Of a stretch of 64,000 nt of DNA, positions 1 through 8,418 are shown one piece after another. The stretch comes from Clostridiales bacterium (lineage in GTDB: Bacteria; Bacillota; Clostridia; Christensenellales; Aristaeellaceae). A program made the translations under genes and the position numbers. The notes under the pieces are model-generated. The model ran no database searches. It saw nothing but the letters and a program-made list of their open reading frames with translations, and was not told the origin of the DNA. Location: NCBI GenBank assembly GCA_015056365.1, contig SVGM01000003.1:124001-188000 (forward strand). The letters run 5' to 3'. Each line of letters starts with the position of its first letter. Position 1 is the stretch's first letter.

Positions 1-333
1 GCTATGCTGGTACAGGTGGTTGAAATTGCTCTTAAGAAGATCAGCGTTTCACTGTATCAGGCTCTGGGTGTGTATCTGCCACTGATCACGACCAACTGCG
101 CTGTGCTGGGCGTTGCGTTGCTTAACGTACGAGAAGGCTATAACCTGATCGAGTCTGTGGTCAACGGTATCAGCGGCGCTCTTGGCTTTACGCTGGCCAT
201 CGTGCTGTTTGCCAGCATCCGCGAACGACTGGCGGTCAGCAATTTGCCCAAATGGATGAGTGGTTTTCCCGGTGCCCTGATTACTGCCGGTCTGATGGCT
301 CTGGCGTTCTCGGGCTTCTCCGGACTGCTGTAA
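1..333 (+). CDS. rnfA: RnfA, C-terminal part (cut by window start)
   Basis: This is the C-terminal 110 residues of a membrane subunit of the Rnf complex, which couples ferredoxin:NAD+ oxidoreduction to Na+ or H+ transport. The reading frame is open to the window edge. The motif [18 protein letters not shown] is the RnfA signature; the RnfE paralogue differs at these positions. Two further hydrophobic segments follow, and the last residues (GFSGLL) form a typical short RnfA end. rnfB follows after 21 bp, so this is the tail of the usual rnfCDGEAB operon. The rest of the operon lies outside the window. Confidence 0.93.
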   Translation, partial: AMLVQVVEIALKKISVSLYQALGVYLPLITTNCAVLGVALLNVREGYNLIESVVNGISGALGFTLAIVLFASIRERLAVSNLPKWMSGFPGALITAGLMALAFSGFSGLL

Positions 334-354
334 AAGGAGAAAGGAGCGTACAAT

Positions 355-1419
355 ATGAGTAATTTGACTCCTATTTTGATTGCGGCAGCTGTATTAGGTG
401 TCTTGGGCATGCTGTGCGGCCTGCTGCTTACACTCGCCAATAAAGTATTTGAAGTACCCAGCAATCCTAAGCGCGACGCTGTTCGTGGCTGTCTGCCCGG
501 CGCAAATTGCGGTGGCTGTGGCTTTGCCGGCTGTGACGCTTTGGCTGATGCCATCGTTGAGAACAAAGCGCCTATCAGTGCCTGTCCTGTAGGTGGCAAG
601 CCTGTTGCCGATCAGATCGCCGAGATCATGGGTATCGAAAGTCTGCCTGATCAGGTCAGAAATATTGCTACTGTGGTTTGCCAGGGCAGCAACGAACGCT
701 GCCGGACCAAGTTTCCGTATCATGGCATTAAGGATTGCGTAGCCGCTTCGTTGGTTAACGACGGTAATCGCTCCTGCAAATATGCATGTTTGGGTCTGGG
801 CACCTGCGTTCGTGTTTGCCAGTTTGACGCCATCCATATCGATCCCTATACCGGCATTGCTAAAGTTGATCCTGAAAAGTGTCAGAGCTGCGGCGCCTGC
901 GTGAATGCCTGCCCCAAGAATGTACTTAGTCTTCAGCCGGAAACGGTCCCTGTACGTCTGCTGTGCCGCGCTGCCGAAGAAGGCTTTCTGGTCAGCGATA
1001 ACTGCAAGATTGGCTGTATTGGCTGCGAACTTTGCGCGAAATCCTGCAAATTCGGTGCTATCGAGATTGTCAACCACCTGCCCGTTTTTGATATGAGCAA
1101 GTGCGTTGGCTGCATGATGTGTGCTGAAGAGTGTCCCACCGGCGCAATCTGGGGTGATTTTGATAATCGTCAAATCGCTGAGATTGACCGTGATCTTTGC
1201 ATCGGTTGCACCATTTGTAAGAAGACCTGTCAGTTTGAAGCCATTTCCGGTGAGCTTAAGCAGGTTCATGAGGTGAATGAAGCTTGCACCGGCTGCGGCG
1301 CTTGCGCTAAGAAGTGTCCCAAGAAGGCCATTACCATGCACGTGCGTAAGCATGTGCGCGACGCGAATGCTAAGGTAGGCACTACGATTACTGATTACGC
1401 CGTCCCGAAGGGCAACTGA
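355..1419 (+). CDS. rnfB: Rnf complex iron-sulfur subunit RnfB
   Basis: RnfB takes electrons from ferredoxin into the Rnf complex at the inner face of the membrane. The 354-residue protein has an N-terminal hydrophobic anchor (about 5-28). An Fes-type [4Fe-4S] domain follows with C46, C52, C55, C60 and C77 (motif CGGCGFAGC). After that come about six cysteine clusters of ferredoxin type, near residues 141-155, 176-190, 217-231, 250-260, 282-292 and 311-321. This multi-cluster form is usual in Clostridia and longer than proteobacterial RnfB. An AAAGGAG sequence lies upstream of the ATG. A strong terminator follows, so rnfB ends the operon. Confidence 0.95.
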   Translation: MSNLTPILIAAAVLGVLGMLCGLLLTLANKVFEVPSNPKRDAVRGCLPGANCGGCGFAGCDALADAIVENKAPISACPVGGKPVADQIAEIMGIESLPDQVRNIATVVCQGSNERCRTKFPYHGIKDCVAASLVNDGNRSCKYACLGLGTCVRVCQFDAIHIDPYTGIAKVDPEKCQSCGACVNACPKNVLSLQPETVPVRLLCRAAEEGFLVSDNCKIGCIGCELCAKSCKFGAIEIVNHLPVFDMSKCVGCMMCAEECPTGAIWGDFDNRQIAEIDRDLCIGCTICKKTCQFEAISGELKQVHEVNEACTGCGACAKKCPKKAITMHVRKHVRDANAKVGTTITDYAVPKGN

Positions 1420-1436
1420 TCAGAAAATTCACATTC

Positions 1437-1474
1437 AAAAATGCCGAACGCGGTAAATCCCGTTCGGCATTTTT
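1437..1474 (+). terminator. Rho-independent terminator of the rnf operon
   Basis: A perfect 13-bp stem (AAAATGCCGAACG paired with CGTTCGGCATTTT) has a 10-nt loop and ends in a T run. It lies 17 bp after the rnfB stop and 20 bp before proC. Confidence 0.9.
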
Positions 1475-1494
1475 GAAACAATGGGGGAAGCAAT

Positions 1495-2307
1495 ATGAAG
1501 TTTGGTTTGATCGGCGCTGGAAATATGGGCGGAACCTTGCTGAAGGCCGCGCTGAAGAAGGGGTTTCTCACCGAAAAAGAAGCGATCATCTACGATGTGA
1601 ATGATACACAGATTGCGAAGTTTCAGTCTGATTATCCGGTAAAGGCAGCAGAAAATAACGTGGAGCTTGTGAAGGAAGCAGACGTTGTATTGCTGGGGGT
1701 GAAACCCGTGTTTTTGGGCGGTGTGCTGGAAGAGATCAAGGCTGTTTCTGGTGGAAAAGCACTGATTTCAATTGCAGCCGGCTGGTCGCTGGATATGATC
1801 AATGATGCGCTTGGCGAGGACCATTCCGCCATGGTGATGCGCGTCATGCCCAATACGCCGGCGCTGGTAGGGGAAGGGTACACCGCCATTTGTGAGGAAA
1901 CTTCCTTTACTGAAGAATGGATCGAATGGGCAAGGGCATTCTTTGCTTGTTCCGGTCAGTTCGCCACGATTCCTGAGCGTCTGATTGATGCGGTGATTGC
2001 CGTCACCGGGAGCAGCCCTGCGTATATTTACACGCTGATCGATGCGATGGCAATGGGCGGCGTGAAGCTGGGAATGCCCCGCGCAATGGCTGTTCAAGCA
2101 GCTGCTCAGGCTGTCCTGGGTTCTGCAAAGATGGTTTTGGAAACCGGTGAGCATCCTTGTAAATTGCGAGATGATGTGTGTTCGCCCGGCGGAACAACAA
2201 TCGTTGCAGTGGACGTGCTGAAGGAAACTGGTTATGAAAGCAGCATTATAAAAGCAATGACCGCTTGTGCGGAGCGAAATCGCGAGATGACCTCGAAGAA
2301 GGTGTAA
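1495..2307 (+). CDS. proC: Pyrroline-5-carboxylate reductase
   Basis: Last step of proline synthesis: NAD(P)H-dependent reduction of 1-pyrroline-5-carboxylate in the cytoplasm. The 270-residue length is standard. The N-terminal Rossmann motif GAGNMGG (residues 7-13) and the later GVKP and MRVMPNTPA segments are family hallmarks. The C-terminal half carries the conserved VTGSSPAY and DDVCSPGGTTI stretches of the substrate-binding helical domain. A GGGGGAAG ribosome site precedes the ATG. rnhA starts 3 bp after the stop, so the two genes are probably cotranscribed although functionally unrelated. Confidence 0.96.
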   Translation: MKFGLIGAGNMGGTLLKAALKKGFLTEKEAIIYDVNDTQIAKFQSDYPVKAAENNVELVKEADVVLLGVKPVFLGGVLEEIKAVSGGKALISIAAGWSLDMINDALGEDHSAMVMRVMPNTPALVGEGYTAICEETSFTEEWIEWARAFFACSGQFATIPERLIDAVIAVTGSSPAYIYTLIDAMAMGGVKLGMPRAMAVQAAAQAVLGSAKMVLETGEHPCKLRDDVCSPGGTTIVAVDVLKETGYESSIIKAMTACAERNREMTSKKV

Positions 2308-2310
2308 TCT

Positions 2311-2838
2311 ATGAGTGAATTGAAACCCAAAAAGAAAGTGTTGCTGTATACTGACGGGGCCTGTTCAGGGAATCCTGGTCCGGGCGGTTGGGGCTGTGTC
2401 CTGTCCTTTAATGGAAAAACGAAAGAAATGTCCGGCTTTATGCCGTCTACCACCAATAACCGCATGGAGATCTTCGCAGTCATTAGCGGTATCGGCGCGC
2501 TGAAAGAGCCCTGTCAGGTCGAAGTATATTCCGATTCTGCGTATACCGTGAATGCTTTCAGGGAACACTGGATAGACAACTGGCAGAGCAACGGCTGGAT
2601 GAACAGTAAGAAGCAGCCAGTAGAGAACAGCGATCTTTGGAAATTGCTTTTGCAGATCATTAGAATCAAGAAGCATGATGTGACTTTTCATAAGGTGAAA
2701 GGCCACGCTGACGATCCATTGAATATTCGTTGTGACGAGTTGGCAACATCGGCCATCAAGGAGTACCGTAGGATCAATGGGGAAGAGGTAGAAGAAGAGA
2801 AAAAGCCTGCCAACGTGCTTCAACAAACAAGCAAATGA
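2311..2838 (+). CDS. rnhA: Ribonuclease HI
   Basis: Degrades the RNA strand of RNA-DNA hybrids. The 175-residue protein shows all the type 1 RNase H catalytic elements: first Asp in LLYTDGACSGNPGPGG, Glu in NNRMEIFAVI, second Asp in VYSDSAYTV, and the HADDPLN...D segment carrying the catalytic His and last Asp. The WQSNGWMNSKKQPVEN handle resembles that of E. coli RNase HI. About 20 charged C-terminal residues (EEVEEEKKPAN) are an extension of no recognised function. The window also carries a type 2 enzyme (rnhB near 26 kb). Confidence 0.95.
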   Translation: MSELKPKKKVLLYTDGACSGNPGPGGWGCVLSFNGKTKEMSGFMPSTTNNRMEIFAVISGIGALKEPCQVEVYSDSAYTVNAFREHWIDNWQSNGWMNSKKQPVENSDLWKLLLQIIRIKKHDVTFHKVKGHADDPLNIRCDELATSAIKEYRRINGEEVEEEKKPANVLQQTSK

Positions 2839-2848
2839 TGAATCGATC

Positions 2849-2886
2849 AAACCCGTAGTGATGAAATCGGTCGCTGCGGGTTTATT
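2849..2886 (+). terminator. Terminator after proC-rnhA
   Basis: A 12-bp stem pairs AAACCCGTAGTG with CGCTGCGGGTTT using two G-U pairs, around an 11-nt loop, and is followed by a T-rich stretch. It lies 11 bp after the rnhA stop. Confidence 0.75.
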
Positions 2887-2928
2887 GATCATTGGACAGA
2901 CCAACACATCCGAAATCCCCGGAAAACC

Positions 2929-2957
2929 TTGACAGAAAAGAGAGAGTAGTATATAAT
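2929..2957 (+). promoter_or_regulatory. Consensus sigma-A promoter for the tyrosine recombinase gene
   Basis: TTGACA (2929-2934), exactly 17 bp, then TATAAT (2952-2957). Both hexamers match the consensus perfectly. Transcription would begin near 2964, just before the 28-bp inverted repeat and 66 bp before the recombinase start codon. Confidence 0.88.
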
Positions 2958-2967
2958 CATTATGAAC

Positions 2968-2995
2968 TATTCGCTAAAGAATACTTTTACGAATA
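2968..2995. repeat. 28-bp imperfect inverted repeat, dif-sized
   Basis: Arms TATTCGCTAAAG (2968-2979) and CTTTTACGAATA (2984-2995) are inverted copies with 10 of 12 positions matching, around a 4-bp centre. Read as 11-bp arms and a 6-bp centre it has the geometry of a Xer/dif core site. It sits in the leader between the promoter and the start codon of a tyrosine recombinase. It may be the binding or recombination site of that enzyme, or an operator. Sequence identity to known dif sites is low, so this is inference. Confidence 0.5.
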
Positions 2996-3029
2996 ATTAG
3001 TAACAAAAATGCTGAAATGAGGCGTACGT

Positions 3030-4145
3030 ATGGCAAACGATCAATATTACGAGCAACTGAGCGCCGAACGCACCGAGCGCACCCGCAGAATGCTCCAGGA
3101 TCTTCCGCTCGCATGCAGTGACTTTATTCGCAGCATTACCATGACCACCAGTCCGCTTACGCGCATGGCATATACGATCGATTTAGGCACGTTTTGTGAA
3201 TACGCAACCAAGGAATTGCCCTCCTTCTCCTCCAAAACGCCGCGAGAATGGACTGATGAAGATCTCTCTTGTTTTACTGCCAGGGACCTTCATGGCTATG
3301 CTGACTATCTGACGCTTTATCTGAAAGATGGCGACGACGAACAGCGGATCATACGAAACCATGAATGCGGTGTGATGAGAAAACTTTCGTCCCTCCGATC
3401 CTTTTTTGACTTTCTCTTCAAGCAGGAGCGTATCCCGGGCAACATTGCTGCGTTGGTTTCGTTGCCTAAGCTCCATGAGAAACCTATTCTGTATTTGATC
3501 AACGAGGAAGTCGATCGCCTTCTTTCTGCGGCCAATGGTGGCGAAGCCTTGTCGGTTGGTCAGAAAAAGTACCACAAATTGACCCGAACCAGAGATGTAG
3601 CGATTTTGATGCTCTTTCTGGGCACGGGTATTCGTGTGAGCGAATGCGTGGGTATTGATATCGATGATCTAGATTTTCAGCTCAATGCTGTTTTGGTAAC
3701 GCGAAAAGGCGGTAACCAGGTGATTCTGTATTTTCCTCAGGAAGTGGCAGATGCTCTCAAGGAATATCTTGCAGAGAGGAAAAAAATTGAAACGGACAAG
3801 GAACATCAGAATGCATTGTTTCTTTCCTTACAAAAGAAACGTATTACCCAACGAGCTGTACAGCTGATGGTGAAAAAATATTGTGCAGTCGCAGTTCCGC
3901 TGAAAAAACGTATGAGCCCGCATAAACTGCGCAGCACTTACGCAACAAGACTTTATCATGAAACGGAAGATATTTATCTTGTCGCGGATGCGCTTGGACA
4001 TTCTGACGTCAATACCACTCGTAAGCATTACGCAGCCATGAGCGATCAGAGACGGCGTGAAGCAGCCAGAAATGTCTATTTGCCGAGTTTTTCTGGTTCT
4101 TCCGATGAAGAAACGATCATTTTCGATGAAAACAAACATAAATAG
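3030..4145 (+). CDS. XerC/XerD-like tyrosine recombinase
   Basis: Site-specific recombinase of the tyrosine (phage integrase) family, 371 residues. That is longer than the roughly 300 of XerC/XerD because of N-terminal and inter-domain extensions. The N-terminal SAM-like DNA-binding domain spans roughly residues 20-135. The catalytic domain shows Arg in GTGIRVSEC, Lys in the VTRKGGNQ hairpin, His and Arg in SPHKLRSTYAT, His in DALGHSDVNTT and the nucleophile Tyr in RKHYA, so the catalytic set is complete. It has its own consensus promoter and lies directly upstream of lexA. No phage or integron genes are nearby, so a housekeeping Xer-like role is more likely than a mobile element. In Bacillus the Xer gene codV sits between trmFO and hslV, a place taken here by another gene. 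Confidence 0.88.
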   Translation: MANDQYYEQLSAERTERTRRMLQDLPLACSDFIRSITMTTSPLTRMAYTIDLGTFCEYATKELPSFSSKTPREWTDEDLSCFTARDLHGYADYLTLYLKDGDDEQRIIRNHECGVMRKLSSLRSFFDFLFKQERIPGNIAALVSLPKLHEKPILYLINEEVDRLLSAANGGEALSVGQKKYHKLTRTRDVAILMLFLGTGIRVSECVGIDIDDLDFQLNAVLVTRKGGNQVILYFPQEVADALKEYLAERKKIETDKEHQNALFLSLQKKRITQRAVQLMVKKYCAVAVPLKKRMSPHKLRSTYATRLYHETEDIYLVADALGHSDVNTTRKHYAAMSDQRRREAARNVYLPSFSGSSDEETIIFDENKHK

Positions 4146-4195
4146 AAACATTCGTTCGCAAAAAGCTTGCAAATGTAGGAAGCATAAGGTATACT
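4145..4195 (+). promoter_or_regulatory. lexA promoter with a degenerate LexA-box candidate
   Basis: TTGCAA (4167-4172), 17 bp, TATACT (4190-4195) forms a good sigma-A promoter. Just upstream, at 4145-4158, GAAAC-ATTC-GTTCG resembles the Firmicute LexA box CGAAC-N4-GTTCG. The right half is intact and the left half matches 3 of 5. Autoregulation is typical of lexA, but the operator call is tentative. Confidence 0.55.
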
Positions 4196-4226
4196 TACGC
4201 TATGAAGCATAAAGGAGGAAGGATGA

Positions 4227-4835
4227 ATGGCAAACCAGCGCGGTGACACACAGGCCAAAATCCTTGCATATATCGAAAAAGCCTCTCTCCAGAACGGCTA
4301 TCCACCCTCTGTTCGCGAGATTTGTGATGCGATCGGTTTAAAAAGTACGTCCACGGTACATGGCCATCTGATTCGTCTCGAAAAAAAGGGGCTTCTTTAC
4401 CGTAATTCGATGAAGCCACGTGCCATTACTGTTCCTACGGATCACCAGATGTACAAAACAGAAATGGTCAATGTCCCGATCGTTGGCCGCGTGACTGCCG
4501 GTGCGCCTATTCTGGCCATTGAGAATATTGAAGATTATATTCCCTTGCCCCAAACCATGCTTGGCGAAGGTGAACACTATATTCTTTCCGTCGCCGGTGA
4601 AAGCATGATTGACGCCGGCATTATGGATGGAGACTATGTGGTCGTACGCAAACAATCCACAGCCTATAATGGCGAGATCGTTGTCGCCATGATCGAAGAC
4701 GACGCGACAGTAAAACGTTTTTACAAGGAGAACGGCCACTTCCGTCTTCAGCCCGAAAACACGACCATGGAGCCGATCATCGTGCCCGAGGTGACAATTC
4801 TCGGCAAGGTGGTTTCTCTGTATCGTCTCTTTTAA
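4227..4835 (+). CDS. lexA: SOS repressor LexA
   Basis: Transcriptional repressor of DNA-damage genes, inactivated by RecA-stimulated self-cleavage. The 202-residue length is standard. Residues 1-65 are the winged helix ([25 protein letters not shown]). The cleavage site A91-G92 lies in VGRVTAGAP. The S24-type peptidase domain has the catalytic Ser126 in GESMIDAG and Lys163 in DATVKRFY. An AAAGGAGG ribosome site precedes the ATG. psuK follows 47 bp later with no visible terminator, so readthrough is possible. Confidence 0.97.
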   Translation: MANQRGDTQAKILAYIEKASLQNGYPPSVREICDAIGLKSTSTVHGHLIRLEKKGLLYRNSMKPRAITVPTDHQMYKTEMVNVPIVGRVTAGAPILAIENIEDYIPLPQTMLGEGEHYILSVAGESMIDAGIMDGDYVVVRKQSTAYNGEIVVAMIEDDATVKRFYKENGHFRLQPENTTMEPIIVPEVTILGKVVSLYRLF

Positions 4836-4882
4836 CCTCTGTGCCACATCCGGTGATCATGTAAAAAGATGGAGGTTCAGTC

Positions 4883-5824
4883 ATGGCAAAGGCAGCGTCT
4901 TTCGTGGTTGTTGGCGGCTGCAATCTTGACATCTACGCCACATCAGCCAAGGAACTTATTTGCTGTGATTCCAATCCAGGCACAGTTTCCACGTCTCCTG
5001 GCGGCGTCGGACGGAATATCGCTGAAAATCTTGCGCGTCTTGGGCACTGTACAAGTATGCTCACCGCTCTGGGCAGCGATGCTTTTGCAATCGACATTCT
5101 TCAAAAGGCAGAAGAAGTCAAGCTTGACCTTTCCCGCAGCTTACGTCTCCCCCATCTTTCCACTTCCGTATATGTCTGCTTGAACAATCCTGATGGCGAT
5201 ATTGCATTGGCCGTATCGGCAATGGACATCTGCGATCAGATCGATGCAGGTTATATGGCTGACAACCAAGCATTTCTTGACCAGGCAAAATTGATCGTTG
5301 CAGACGCCAACCTACCGGTTGAAACCATTTGTTTTTTGACTGAGTACTACGCCAATAAGCTCTGCTTCGACTGCGTATCAACCATTAAAGCGCCCAAAGT
5401 GTTGCAATCGTTGGCTGGTCTCTTTTGTTTAAAAGCGAATATGCCCGAAGCTGCGACCCTAACAGGGCTTCCTGTGACGAACTCGGACGAAGCAGCAACA
5501 GCAGCAAAGGTTCTGCATCAGAAAGGCGTATCTATTGTGATCATTACCCTTGGTCAGGATGGCGCCTTTATTTCAGATGGTAAACAAGCCTATTGTATGC
5601 CATTGATGAACGGTGATACAGTCAATACAAGCGGCTGTGGAGATGCTTTTTTTGCCGGCGCTGTTGCATCCATTGCAAATGGCGAAGAGCTTCCTCAAAC
5701 CCTTCGGACTGGACTGGCTATGGCCCGACTCTGTGCTGCATCAAGCTGTGCCGTTTCGCCGGAAGTAAGTCAAACCACCCTGAATCAAACGCTGAATCAT
5801 TTTCGAGGAGGAAAATGGAAATGA
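4883..5824 (+). CDS. psuK: PfkB-family kinase, probably pseudouridine kinase
   Basis: Probably phosphorylates pseudouridine to pseudouridine 5'-phosphate, the first step in reuse of modified RNA nucleosides. The 313-residue protein has the ribokinase-family signature GGVGRNIAENLARLG (about 40-54) and the second signature TSGCGDAFFAGA (249-260), with D254 as catalytic base. The motif reads GCGD instead of the commoner GAGD. Family membership alone would leave the substrate open. The call rests on its 4-bp ATGA overlap with psuG, which acts on the product of PsuK. Confidence 0.85.
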   Translation: MAKAASFVVVGGCNLDIYATSAKELICCDSNPGTVSTSPGGVGRNIAENLARLGHCTSMLTALGSDAFAIDILQKAEEVKLDLSRSLRLPHLSTSVYVCLNNPDGDIALAVSAMDICDQIDAGYMADNQAFLDQAKLIVADANLPVETICFLTEYYANKLCFDCVSTIKAPKVLQSLAGLFCLKANMPEAATLTGLPVTNSDEAATAAKVLHQKGVSIVIITLGQDGAFISDGKQAYCMPLMNGDTVNTSGCGDAFFAGAVASIANGEELPQTLRTGLAMARLCAASSCAVSPEVSQTTLNQTLNHFRGGKWK

Positions 5825-6744
5825 ACCTGAATAAGTTTCTCTGGGTTTCTGATGAAGTAAAGGATGCGCTTGCCAGCAACCGCCCGGTGGTTGCGCTGGA
5901 ATCCACCATTATTTCCCATGGTATGCCCTATCCTCAGAATGTAGAGACTGCGCTTCTCGTTGAGAAGACGGTACGCGAATATGGAGCCGTTCCTGCTACC
6001 ATCGCAATCATCGGCGGCACGATTTCCGTTGGCATCTCTGCTGAGCAGATTGAATATCTTGGAAAAAAAGGACTTGCTGTAACCAAGGCCAGCCGCCGCG
6101 ACCTGCCTGTACTGCTTGCCCGCGGCGAAGATGGCGCTACCACAGTAGCTACTACGATGATCGGCGCATCGTTGGCTGGTGTCCAAGTCTTTGCTACTGG
6201 CGGCATTGGCGGTGTTCATCGCGGCGCAGAGATCACCATGGACATTTCTGCCGACCTGGAAGAACTCTCTCAGACGGATGTTACGGTGGTTTGTGCCGGT
6301 GCCAAGTCCATTCTGGATCTTGGCCTAACGCTGGAATACCTTGAAACCAAAGGCGTCACCGTCATCGGTTACGGCACCAAGGAGCTGCCTGCTTTCTACT
6401 GCAGAAAGAGCGGCTATCAGGTTGACTATCGCTTGGATACGGCAGCTGAGATTGCTGCAGCAATCCATGTAAAAGAGACCTGCGGACTGAAGGGCGGCCT
6501 ACTGGTGACCAATCCTATCCCTGAAGAATATGCGATGAATGAAGAGGAGATGGCCGAACAGATTGATAAGGCAGTGGCTATGGCCAACGAGTTGGGCATT
6601 AAAGGAAAGGAAATCACGCCTTTCCTGCTTGACAAGATCAAGACGCTCACAGAAGGCCGCTCTCTTGCCGCCAATATCAAACTGGTTCTTAATAACGCTA
6701 AACTAGGCGCTGCTATCGCCTGTGAATTGTGCAAACTGAAATAA
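5821..6744 (+). CDS. psuG: Pseudouridine-5'-phosphate glycosidase
   Basis: Cleaves the C-C glycosidic bond of pseudouridine 5'-phosphate to uracil and ribose 5-phosphate. The 307-residue protein matches the family throughout: ALESTIISHGMPYPQN near the start, GGTISVG, TKASRRDLP, GATTVATTM, FATGGIGGVHRG, and the C-terminal GKEITPFLLDKI. The ATG at 5821 is preferred because GAGGAGG lies 8 bp upstream and because it forms an ATGA overlap with the psuK stop; the ATG at 5815 is too close to the ribosome site. A terminator ends the unit. Confidence 0.95.
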   Translation: MNLNKFLWVSDEVKDALASNRPVVALESTIISHGMPYPQNVETALLVEKTVREYGAVPATIAIIGGTISVGISAEQIEYLGKKGLAVTKASRRDLPVLLARGEDGATTVATTMIGASLAGVQVFATGGIGGVHRGAEITMDISADLEELSQTDVTVVCAGAKSILDLGLTLEYLETKGVTVIGYGTKELPAFYCRKSGYQVDYRLDTAAEIAAAIHVKETCGLKGGLLVTNPIPEEYAMNEEEMAEQIDKAVAMANELGIKGKEITPFLLDKIKTLTEGRSLAANIKLVLNNAKLGAAIACELCKLK

Positions 6745-6760
6745 ACTTTTCATGGCTTTG

Positions 6761-6791
6761 TGCCGCTGCAGAATACCTGTAGCGGCATTTT
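6761..6791 (+). terminator. Terminator after psuG
   Basis: TGCCGCTGCAG pairs with CTGTAGCGGCA (one G-U pair) around AATAC, followed by TTTTC. It lies 16 bp past the psuG stop. Confidence 0.85.
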
Positions 6792-6864
6792 CATACACAC
6801 TTTTCCTTTCTCTGCATACTTTGTAGCATGCAGATCAGACAAGGGTCTGAGAAAGGAGAAAGCA

Positions 6865-7221
6865 ATGGCAAAGAAGGTATCTCCCTTTGCGGCTTTGACA
6901 AACGATGAAAAACAGATTCGATGGCTGGAATATCAAAGCGTTCAGCTGCCCTATGTCAAAGGCGACGTTGATCCCATCCCCGATGAAGGACAAACGCCAG
7001 AAGTCTGTAAGCAGCAGACACCAGACGCTGAATCAGATTGCATGTCTCAAAGAATGCAATCTGAGGCTCCTACATCGAATATCAGTCGTTCACGTACATC
7101 ATCATTGTATCAGGAGCAACCATATGAACAAAAATCACGGCACCGTCAGTACGATGCCGTGATTGCACGGATGAAACAGGCAGAAAAGCGTGCCAGCAGC
7201 TACTTTACATTAAATCAATGA
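6865..7221 (+). CDS. Small hydrophilic protein of unknown function
   Basis: The gene is not recognised. It encodes 118 residues from the ATG at 6865, chosen because GAAAGGAG lies 8 bp upstream; the open frame continues 5' without a better start. The protein is hydrophilic, rich in Gln, Ser and Arg, and has no signal peptide or membrane segment. A moderately conserved-looking start (FAALTNDEKQIRWLEYQ) is followed by a low-complexity middle and a basic C-terminus (KSRHRQYDAVIARMKQAEKR) that could be helical. Its last 12 bp overlap the convergent glycosyltransferase gene. The clear ribosome site argues that it is translated. Confidence 0.6.
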   Translation: MAKKVSPFAALTNDEKQIRWLEYQSVQLPYVKGDVDPIPDEGQTPEVCKQQTPDAESDCMSQRMQSEAPTSNISRSRTSSLYQEQPYEQKSRHRQYDAVIARMKQAEKRASSYFTLNQ

Positions 7222-8418
7222 ACGCAGGAAGCTGACCAGTTTCTGACATTGTGCTTGTGGGTTTTTGGTGGCAAGCACATATTGACGCGCTGACGTACCC
7301 AGTTCCTCTCTCTGTGCAGAGGTAAGACGGAATAGTGACTGAACGGCAGCTGCAATTCCCTCCTTACCGGGAGCAGAAATATAGTGCAAAAATGGATCGT
7401 AATCCGCAGGGATCCCTTCCAGATGATAGCAAATGACGGGCTTACCGGAGCGCATGTATTCCAGGGTTTTACTGGGGAAAGAGTACTTGGTAAACAGTCC
7501 GGAAGGGGAGCGCGGATTGATCAGTGCGGCGGCTTCAGCCTGAAAAGCAAGTGCTTGCTCGTGCGATACAAAGCCTTCGTATTGAATATTCGCGTGTTCG
7601 TCGGCAAACTGGCGTACTTGCTGCTCCAACTCCCCCGTTCCGCATATTCTCAAGCGGAATTGCGGCAGATCAGCGAAGGCCTGCATCATCTCCATGATCC
7701 CCAGCTCACTGCTTAAGGTGCCAGTGTACAAAACGGTAGGTACTCCTTCATTCTCATGAACCGAACGATTGATGGCGGATTCAGTGGAGATAAGTCCTTC
7801 AATGACAATGCGGGGTTTATCTTCGCATTGCAAAACCTCCGCCATTGGTTCAGTAAGCAGAACAAAGCCATCCATCGCCTTGCACAGCGCTAGCTGCTTC
7901 CTGCCCCTGCTGTATTCGATTCGCTTAAAGAGCCCTTTACGTCCTGAGGAAAGACCAAACTCGTTAGGAAGATCGGTCACAATGACCGATACTTTCAGAT
8001 CAGGTACTTTCTTCTTCACGCGAAGAATCGCCTGTAAATACGGCAGATAGATCGTATAAATCAGCACGGTTCGGTTGGCAGAAGACTCCTGGGTCCATTT
8101 GAGAAGAGCCTTCTCTGCGCGGTGCATACGCATCTTTTGCTTTACCCAGGGCAGATTGATACCGCCAAGTTCAAGCAGTCTGCCGTGATCGTAGGTTGCA
8201 CTTTTGAGGAAGAGCTTCCGGTAGTGACGGGGAAATATACCAACTGGCAGCGCATTGACAATGGAAAGGCTTTCTCCATCTTCCAGACAAGCGTCAATTC
8301 CCTCGATAAAGGCTTTCTGATAGCTGTTGATCTGGTTTTGGATCCCTGTTTTTGCATTGGCGCATGCTTCTGCATACAGTTCATCAGGATATAGCAGCGT
8401 CATAAACAGAACATTCAT
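7210..8418 (-). CDS. Glycosyltransferase, GT4-like
   Basis: Probably transfers a sugar to a cell-surface polysaccharide or lipid carrier; donor and acceptor are unknown. The 402-residue protein has two Rossmann-like halves with GT-B features. These include TGTLSSELGIMEMMQAFADLP, the GTGELE and YEGFVSHEQALAFQAEA segments, and the donor-side SFPSKTLEYMRSGKPVI, in which a Glu replaces part of the E-x7-E motif. The ATG at 8418 is chosen because it forms an ATGA overlap with the upstream glycosyltransferase; a TTG six bases earlier is possible. It is the last gene of a three-gene glycosyltransferase run. It converges on the small protein gene with no clear terminator. Confidence 0.85.
   Translation of the reverse strand: MNVLFMTLLYPDELYAEACANAKTGIQNQINSYQKAFIEGIDACLEDGESLSIVNALPVGIFPRHYRKLFLKSATYDHGRLLELGGINLPWVKQKMRMHRAEKALLKWTQESSANRTVLIYTIYLPYLQAILRVKKKVPDLKVSVIVTDLPNEFGLSSGRKGLFKRIEYSRGRKQLALCKAMDGFVLLTEPMAEVLQCEDKPRIVIEGLISTESAINRSVHENEGVPTVLYTGTLSSELGIMEMMQAFADLPQFRLRICGTGELEQQVRQFADEHANIQYEGFVSHEQALAFQAEAAALINPRSPSGLFTKYSFPSKTLEYMRSGKPVICYHLEGIPADYDPFLHYISAPGKEGIAAAVQSLFRLTSAQREELGTSARQYVLATKNPQAQCQKLVSFLRSLI

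Noticed and set aside
3030-4145. Prophage or integrative element suggested by the tyrosine recombinase
   Set aside because: No excisionase, phage structural genes, direct repeats or tRNA target flank it. The neighbours are housekeeping genes (rnhA, lexA).
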